Origin: Serratia liquefaciens
GTDB taxonomy: Bacteria; Pseudomonadota; Gammaproteobacteria; Enterobacterales; Enterobacteriaceae
Direction: 5' to 3'
Assembly: GCF_027594825.1 (NCBI RefSeq)
Contig: NZ_CP088930.1
Span: 5,207,019 to 5,271,018 of the forward strand
DNA length: 64,000 bases
Of the stretch, positions 58,983-64,000 are shown piece by piece; within the stretch, counting starts at the first letter, position 1; the number at the start of each line of letters is the position of its first letter. A model generated the notes under the pieces. The model was given only the letters and a program-made list of their open reading frames with translations. It was not told the DNA's origin and ran no database searches. The translations under genes and the position numbers were made by a program.

Positions 58983-60013
58983 GCGGCAATGTCCTTGGGT
59001 TCAAGCGCGGCAACCTGCTCACGCCACTGGGTTTGTTCCGGTTGGCCTTCGGTACGCTGGCCGTAAAGCTGGGCGATTTGCGTGCCGTCCGCGGCAAACA
59101 GCTCCAGGCTGGTGACAAAGCCGTCTTTGGTCGGCTTGCGGGTGATCCAGCTTTCGGCAATGGCGTCTTCGATCAGGTGCAGGGTGAAACGACGGTTAAA
59201 CACGTTAATCCAGCCTTCCTGCGGCATTAGACGCTCGATCTGACCGGTGAAGATCTGCACGCAACCACGGTTGCCGACAAAAATCATGATTTCGTTTTGC
59301 AGGCCCAACGCTGCGTTGAGCAACTGGGACAGGGCGCTGTTATCCACCCGGTAGGCCAAATCGTTGCCGACGGCCTTGAAGGCCTGCTGACGCGTCAGCT
59401 TATTGCGGCTTAACAACTGGAAGAACTGGTGAACGTCGGTCATTTCACGCCATTCGCGGTCGATCTTTTCGTTGTCCGGCGCGGCGTTACTGACGGTGGC
59501 GTCCGGGGCTTTCAGTTCCAACGCCGGATTTTCTGCACTCAGATGGCGTTCCACCAGTGCCATCCAGGCGGCCAGGTCGGTTTCGTCGGTGGTGTACACC
59601 TTATGCAACGCGTCACCCTGATGATCGAAGAACTGAATGCTGTGACGTACACCGCGCTTGTTGGTTTCGCTCATCGCGAAGGCGCTGGCCCACTGGTTGA
59701 GGAACAGCCGCAAATCCAACTCGCGTGGGTTGAGGATAAGCCCCGCGTGGCCGTTCAGGTGTTGGTTGAGGTAGCGTCCCATCTGCTCGTGCACCGCGTA
59801 GCTGTTACGGGTGATGGATTTGGTGACGCCAACCTGCTCCAGCTCGGTCAGCAGGGTACGGGCATCGGCCTGCAGACGACGGGTATCCTGACCAACGCGA
59901 GCATGGGTCAGTTCCGCTTCGCTGACGCCAAGCAGCTCGGCCAGATCGCGCGCGTATTTGCCTGGGTTATCAATTTTGGCCTGCTGGTAGCGTTCATAGA
60001 GGGTATTGCTCAT
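58979..60013 (-). CDS. hmuS: Haem-degrading/haem-trafficking protein HmuS
   Basis: A 344-residue cytoplasmic protein of the HemS/HmuS/ChuS family, which binds and in some cases breaks open haem. It consists of two similar halves (about 20-165 and 185-335). [23 protein letters not shown] and [15 protein letters not shown] are the conserved stretches; one likely haem ligand is the histidine in the second half or near GVRHSIQFF. It precedes hmuT with an overlap and follows hmuR by 63 bases including a hairpin. Confidence 0.94.
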   Translation of the reverse strand: MSNTLYERYQQAKIDNPGKYARDLAELLGVSEAELTHARVGQDTRRLQADARTLLTELEQVGVTKSITRNSYAVHEQMGRYLNQHLNGHAGLILNPRELDLRLFLNQWASAFAMSETNKRGVRHSIQFFDHQGDALHKVYTTDETDLAAWMALVERHLSAENPALELKAPDATVSNAAPDNEKIDREWREMTDVHQFFQLLSRNKLTRQQAFKAVGNDLAYRVDNSALSQLLNAALGLQNEIMIFVGNRGCVQIFTGQIERLMPQEGWINVFNRRFTLHLIEDAIAESWITRKPTKDGFVTSLELFAADGTQIAQLYGQRTEGQPEQTQWREQVAALEPKDIAA

Positions 60014-60042
60014 AGATAGTTCTCCTGTGTGAGGTTCAATCG

Positions 60043-60067
60043 GCGGGCATTCGGGTTGCCCGCCGGA
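60043..60067 (-). promoter_or_regulatory. Intercistronic hairpin between hmuR and hmuS
   Basis: CGGCGGGCA and TGCCCGCCG form a nine-pair stem with a seven-base loop in the hmuR-hmuS gap and no T tract. Such hairpins usually protect the upstream mRNA from 3' decay or reduce downstream expression, which would give more receptor than importer. Confidence 0.5.
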
Positions 60068-60076
60068 CTTAAAACG

Positions 60077-62158
60077 TTACCACTGGTAGCTGACCAGCAG
60101 TTTGGCGTTACGGCCATCCTGCGGAATGCCCTGCGGCGAGTAGTATTCTTTGTCGAAGGCGTTGCCCAGCACCACGGTGGTGGTGACGCCCTGCAGACGA
60201 TCGCGACCTTTATAGCTCAGGTAGAAATCGTTGACGCCGTAGCCGCCTTGCTCCGGCGTGCCGGTTTCTACACGGCTGGCGCGTTGGGCCAGCGTCGTGA
60301 CCCACCCGGTAGAAAGACCGGTTTCACCCAGCGGGATATCCAGCGTGCTGGTAACAGTGTCAGGATTGATGCTGTTTAACCATTCGCCGCTGGTTTCATT
60401 TTTTCCACGTGTTCGGTTGTATGCCAAATCCCAGCCAAAAATGGGCGTTTTATAGCTCAGCATGGCATCCCAACCCCAGATCTTCGCACGATCGATATTG
60501 GTCGAGAAAGTGGTGCAACTGATGCAATAAGGGCCACGGGGACCACGTCCCAACTCCATGGTGACGTCGGTAGTGATGTAGTCTCGGGCTTTGGTGTCGA
60601 AGTAACTGGCTTTGAATTGCAGACTATCGTCAGCTAAGAGCAGATCGTCAAAGCGCAGCCCGAAACCATACTCTTGAGTGGCATTAGTTTCCGGTTTCAG
60701 ATTCGGATTGGGTACCCAATTGTTGGTGATGGTGGTAGGTCCCATGGGAATAGAAAAGTGTTTAGAGTCGTTATACATTTCACCCATGGTCGGCGCACGA
60801 AATGCCTGCGAGTAAGAACCGAACAACATCAGCCAATCAGTTGGCGTAACGCTGATAGCGCCACGGGACGACCACTTGTCAGCATCCACATCCGCATAGC
60901 CGTCGCTGGAGCCTTTGTAGTTATCGTAACGAGTCCCGGCAAGCAGGGTCACCGGCAGGTCTCGGAGGGTAATTTCATCTTGTAACCAACCGGAGGCAAA
61001 GTTGATTTTCGCTTGTGGGAAGCTCTCTGTCGCGCCGCCTGGCGTCTGTTCCTGCTTGTAAGCTTCACTGCCATAGGTAAACAGATGAGAAGCGAAAGTG
61101 TCGGCAAACAGGCGAGTACGGTTCTCCAGCTTCGCGCCACGGGTAGTTTGTTTGCGCGCCTCGTCTTCGTTGCCATGGGAGTGGGCGTTGATCTCCACTT
61201 CGGAATAATAGACTTTGGCTACGGCGTCGAGCCAATCCTGACCCACCGGTTTAAGTTTGTAGCTGAGTTGACCGTCACGCTGGATGCTTGAACGGTCGGT
61301 CATCAGGTTACCGCTGCTGCTAGCGGACTCCTGCGGGTTTTTCGGTTCCTGAGCCCGATTATTGTAGTAGCGGAGGTCACCACTTAATGATTGATTTTCA
61401 TCAATCTTCCAGGTGCCTTTGGCCAGCACATTGCTGATGGTCTCGTCGTTGGGCGCGTCAAAACCATTGCCCTGGCGCAAATCGCCAACGTCGCGGGTGC
61501 CGAATGACAGCAGGCCGTCGAGGTTGTCGGTCTTGCCGTAGGCGCTGGCACCCATACCCAGGCTGTGATCGCCGCTGCCGGCGGTGCCGTAAACCCGGAA
61601 CCCGGTGTCATGACCCGGCAGCAGCAGATCGGCGGCATCCACGGTTTCATAAGCAATGACGCCGCCCAGTGCGCCGCTGCCGTACAGCAGGGCCGAAGGG
61701 CCGCGTACCACTTCAATGCGTTTTACCAGTGCCGGATCCAGGAAAGTGGCACCAAGATGACCAGTGTCGGTGCCCTGACGGATGCCGTCTACCAGCGTCA
61801 GTACGCCGTTTTTACCGTAGCCGCGCATGAAAACATCTTGGCCATTGGTACGACCGGTGCCATTAACGGTAATACCCGGCACGCGGCGCAGCATGTCGGC
61901 GGCGCTGGTGGCCGTCTGGCTCTCAGGGGTATTGCCTTCGATCACGGTGACCATCATCGGCGCTTCAAAGCTGCTGCGTGCGTTACCGGTGGCGGCGACA
62001 GTCAGGGTTTCGTCGCTGGCTTTGTCCGTTTTAGCCGACACATCGCTGGAAGAAGAAGCCATGTGGTTGGTTTGTGCAAAAGTCACCGTCGGCAGAGCGC
62101 AGGCAATCGCCAGACTCAATGCGGATAAACGCAGCCGGGTGTAAGGGATCAGAGGCAT
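60077..62158 (-). CDS. hmuR: TonB-dependent haem receptor (HmuR/HemR)
   Basis: The outer-membrane receptor, 693 residues. A signal peptide ends near TFAQ. DETLTVAAT is the TonB box, and the plug (about 60-180) contains RVPGITVNGTGRTNGQDVFMRGYG. The barrel carries the haem receptor signatures FRAPTMGEMYND and NPNLKPETN, between which family members hold the haem histidine (GPTTITNN lies between here; a histidine at SKHFS is near). It ends in the aromatic VSYQW. It is transcribed from the Fur-controlled hemP promoter. Confidence 0.95.
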   Translation of the reverse strand: MPLIPYTRLRLSALSLAIACALPTVTFAQTNHMASSSSDVSAKTDKASDETLTVAATGNARSSFEAPMMVTVIEGNTPESQTATSAADMLRRVPGITVNGTGRTNGQDVFMRGYGKNGVLTLVDGIRQGTDTGHLGATFLDPALVKRIEVVRGPSALLYGSGALGGVIAYETVDAADLLLPGHDTGFRVYGTAGSGDHSLGMGASAYGKTDNLDGLLSFGTRDVGDLRQGNGFDAPNDETISNVLAKGTWKIDENQSLSGDLRYYNNRAQEPKNPQESASSSGNLMTDRSSIQRDGQLSYKLKPVGQDWLDAVAKVYYSEVEINAHSHGNEDEARKQTTRGAKLENRTRLFADTFASHLFTYGSEAYKQEQTPGGATESFPQAKINFASGWLQDEITLRDLPVTLLAGTRYDNYKGSSDGYADVDADKWSSRGAISVTPTDWLMLFGSYSQAFRAPTMGEMYNDSKHFSIPMGPTTITNNWVPNPNLKPETNATQEYGFGLRFDDLLLADDSLQFKASYFDTKARDYITTDVTMELGRGPRGPYCISCTTFSTNIDRAKIWGWDAMLSYKTPIFGWDLAYNRTRGKNETSGEWLNSINPDTVTSTLDIPLGETGLSTGWVTTLAQRASRVETGTPEQGGYGVNDFYLSYKGRDRLQGVTTTVVLGNAFDKEYYSPQGIPQDGRNAKLLVSYQW

Positions 62159-62251
62159 GTCGCAACTCTCCGTATGTTTTTAACATATCAATAGATTTGC
62201 TGGCTGCCTGGATCAACATCGATCGGGGTGGCTGGCGTTGAGGGATGGGTG

Positions 62252-62443
62252 TTATTTGGTCAGGATCAATTTCCCGGCTTTGGTCTGCCGCAGCTGATAA
62301 CGCTGGCCCTGATGGATGATGATCGCCACGCCGTCTGCATCAAGCAGCTGCGCGCTGTCGTAGCAAGGAGGCGAGGTCAGGCCGCTCGCCGCGGGGCTAG
62401 CGGCTTTGGCGGGGACATTGTGATTGTGATTATCCATCGTCAT
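62252..62443 (-). CDS. hmuP: HemP/HmuP haem-uptake regulator (YdiE in E. coli)
   Basis: A 63-residue protein. The C-terminal SAQLLDADGVAIIIHQGQRYQLRQTKAGKLILTK is the HemP domain, and the N-terminus is Asn/His-rich (MDNHNHNV). Relatives activate haem-receptor transcription. An alternative ATG two codons downstream is possible. It begins the hmu operon just after a strong Fur box, 93 bases before hmuR. E. coli retains only this gene (ydiE) between selO and aroH. Confidence 0.9.
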   Translation of the reverse strand: MTMDNHNHNVPAKAASPAASGLTSPPCYDSAQLLDADGVAIIIHQGQRYQLRQTKAGKLILTK

Positions 62444-62480
62444 GTGTTTATAAAACAGACCGTTAAATAGTAATTAATAT

Positions 62481-62499
62481 CAAAGTGAGAATCATTATC
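62481..62499. promoter_or_regulatory. Fur box of the haem operon
   Basis: The 19-mer ending ATCATTATC agrees with the Fur consensus at 15 of 19 positions by my alignment, 38 bases before hmuP. Iron limitation would open the whole hmuPRSTUV operon. Confidence 0.82.
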
Positions 62500-62605
62500 A
62501 TGTGAACGAAAGGTTACATCAAGGAAAATTTTCTTACCGATGGAACCTTTTTGCAGGAAGGGGAGGTGACAGGGGCTGAAGGGGCTCAGCCCGTCTAAAA
62601 CAAGG

Positions 62606-63091
62606 TTATTTCAGCAGGGTTTCGATGCGGTCAAACAGGCGCTCGGGTTTGGTGATCGGCGCGAAGCGTTTCACCCTCTGGCCGTCGGCGGTCAACAGGA
62701 ATTTGGTGAAGTTCCATTTGATTCGCTGGCTGCCCAGTACGCCCGGAGCGAGGCGTTTCAATTCGTTGAACAGCGGATGCGCATCCGGGCCATTGACGTC
62801 AATCTTACCGAACAGCGGGAAACTGACGCCGTAGTTCAGGGTGCAGAAGTTGGCGATCTCCAGGGGATTGCCGGGTTCTTGTGAACCGAACTGATTACAG
62901 GGAAAGCCCAGCACCATCAGCCCTCGTTCGCGGTAATACTGCCACAGGTTTTCCAGCCCGCGGTACTGCGGCGTAAAACCGCATTTGCTGGCGGTGTTAA
63001 CCACCAGATAGGCTCGGGCGGGGAAGTCCCCCAGCGTTTTGTGTTCCCCTTGCAGGGTGACGCAGGGGATAGATAACAGTGAGTGGATCAT
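62606..63091 (-). CDS. Glutathione peroxidase family protein (BtuE paralogue)
   Basis: A 161-residue peroxidase of the same family as BtuE at 42503, with the peroxidatic cysteine C37 in VNTASKCGFTPQYRGLE, then GFPCNQFGSQEPG with the catalytic glutamine and a possible resolving cysteine, and the asparagine-tryptophan pair in IKWNFTKFLL. It is shorter than BtuE at its C-terminus. It lies alone between the haem operon and aroH. Confidence 0.9.
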   Translation of the reverse strand: MIHSLLSIPCVTLQGEHKTLGDFPARAYLVVNTASKCGFTPQYRGLENLWQYYRERGLMVLGFPCNQFGSQEPGNPLEIANFCTLNYGVSFPLFGKIDVNGPDAHPLFNELKRLAPGVLGSQRIKWNFTKFLLTADGQRVKRFAPITKPERLFDRIETLLK

Positions 63092-63159
63092 ATCGAGGTT
63101 CCAAATCCTTTTCAGGGGAATGCGGGCATTGCTAACAGTATAGATGAGCGGGTGACAGG

Positions 63160-63190
63160 AGAAAAAACCGGGACGGGCGCCCCGGCTTTG
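63160..63190 (-). terminator. Terminator of aroH
   Basis: On the minus strand CCGGGGCG, a short loop, CCCGG and six T, directly after the aroH stop. Confidence 0.85.
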
Positions 63191-63193
63191 GCA

Positions 63194-64000
63194 TCAGAAG
63201 CGGGTATCTACCGCATCCGCCAGCATGGCCAGCAGCTGTTCGCTGTCGGCCCAGCTCAGGCAAGGATCGGTAATTGACTGACCGTAGGTGAGCGGCTGAC
63301 CGGCCACAATTTTCTGGGTGCCTTCCACCAGGAAGCTTTCCGCCATCACGCCGGTTACGGCAGCGGAGCCGGCGCGGATTTGCTGGCAAACATTTTCTGC
63401 CACTTCCAACTGGCGGCGATGCAGTTTCTGACAGTTGCCGTGGCTGAAGTCGATCACCAGGTGTTCCGGCAGGTCGAACTCACGCAGGCTGTCGCAGGCG
63501 GCAACGATATCGGTAGCATGGTAGTTCGGTGTTTTGCCACCGCGCATGATGATATGACCGTAAGGATTGCCGCTGGTTTGATAGATAGTCATCTGGCCGT
63601 GTTTGTCCGGGGACAGGAACATATGCCCGGCGCGCGCCGCACGGATAGCGTCAATGGCGATGCGGGTATTGCCGTCGGTACCGTTTTTGAAACCCACCGG
63701 GCAGGAGAGCGCCGAGGCCATCTCACGGTGGATCTGGCTTTCAGTGGTCCGTGCGCCAATCGCGCCCCAACTGATCAGGTCGGCGATGTATTGACCGACC
63801 ACCATATCGAGGAATTCGGTAGCGGTAGGCAGTCCAAGCTGGTTCACTTCCAGCAGCAGCCGACGCGCCATTTCGATGCCACGATTTACCTGGAAGCTGC
63901 CATCCAGCGCCGGATCGGAGATCAGGCCTTTCCAGCCCACCACGGTACGCGGTTTTTCAAAATAGGTGCGCATCACGATTTCCAGGCGATCCTGGTAACG
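63194..64000 (-). CDS. aroH: 3-deoxy-7-phosphoheptulonate synthase AroH, 3' part
   Basis: The first enzyme of aromatic amino acid synthesis, joining phosphoenolpyruvate and erythrose 4-phosphate. The window holds the C-terminal 268 residues, beginning RYQDRLEIVMRTYFEKPRT; the rest lies past the right edge. The EKPRTVVGWKGL, ESQIHREMASALSCPVGFKNGTDGN and IDFSHGNCQK stretches are the substrate and metal sites. The position next to the hemP/ydiE gene identifies it as AroH, the tryptophan-sensitive form, and similarity is closer to AroH than to AroF or AroG as recalled. TrpR control would be seen upstream, outside the window. Confidence 0.93.
   Translation of the reverse strand, partial: RYQDRLEIVMRTYFEKPRTVVGWKGLISDPALDGSFQVNRGIEMARRLLLEVNQLGLPTATEFLDMVVGQYIADLISWGAIGARTTESQIHREMASALSCPVGFKNGTDGNTRIAIDAIRAARAGHMFLSPDKHGQMTIYQTSGNPYGHIIMRGGKTPNYHATDIVAACDSLREFDLPEHLVIDFSHGNCQKLHRRQLEVAENVCQQIRAGSAAVTGVMAESFLVEGTQKIVAGQPLTYGQSITDPCLSWADSEQLLAMLADAVDTRF

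Overview
The window reads as chromosome of an Enterobacterales bacterium, most likely Serratia. Two blocks keep E. coli-like gene order (htpX, yebQ, kdgR; and thrS-infC-rpmI-rplT-pheM-pheS-pheT-ihfA, btuC-btuE-btuD, nlpC, ydiV/rflP, selO, aroH). They carry additions common in Serratia/Yersinia: a sitABCD metal importer, an arnBCADTEF lipid A operon beside btuD, a hemPRSTUV haem locus and a periplasmic three-subunit GMC dehydrogenase. The genus is an inference from gene content and protein similarity, not from a database search.

Layout. 1-1060: htpX. 1061-5455: a visibly GC-rich insertion between htpX and yebQ, holding a LysR regulator, two MFS exporters, an internally deleted luciferase-like monooxygenase between them, and scraps of a second LysR gene and of a conjugation ATPase (TrbE). 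It looks like the wreck of an integrative conjugative element. 5456-7906: yebQ and kdgR. 7927-10764: phosphonate use (a GntR regulator, phnW, phnX). 10778-17725: tcyP, SOS-linked ydjM, hxpB, an unusual DUF308/peptidase-like fusion, yniB, yniA and a GNAT. 17724-21316: sitABCD under a strong Fur box. 21408-22531: an orphan GhoS-like protein and emtA. 22790-26649: Tat-exported GMC dehydrogenase with triheme cytochrome c, followed by a short palindromic repeat. 27069-32856: amino acid permease, Fur-linked binding protein, marC, poorly known membrane proteins and a candidate structured RNA.

33080-40346 is the translation/IHF block with its regulatory devices: a ThrRS operator, the AUU start of infC, the pheM leader with attenuator, and pheST-ihfA. 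40503-43830 has a tiny lipoprotein, a DUF2502 protein and btuCED. 44094-51630 is the arn operon behind a near-perfect PmrA box. 51805-56361 holds nlpC, lplA, an EAL protein at the rflP position, a 39-residue membrane peptide and selO. 56370-62499 is the haem operon, read leftward from a strong Fur box. The window closes with a second glutathione peroxidase and the 3' part of aroH, cut by the right edge.

Themes. Metal supply is prominent: sitABCD, the 28501 binding protein and the haem locus all sit behind Fur-like sites. Envelope stress and antimicrobial peptide defence are represented by htpX and arn. No rRNA, tRNA, intact insertion sequence or CRISPR array was seen.
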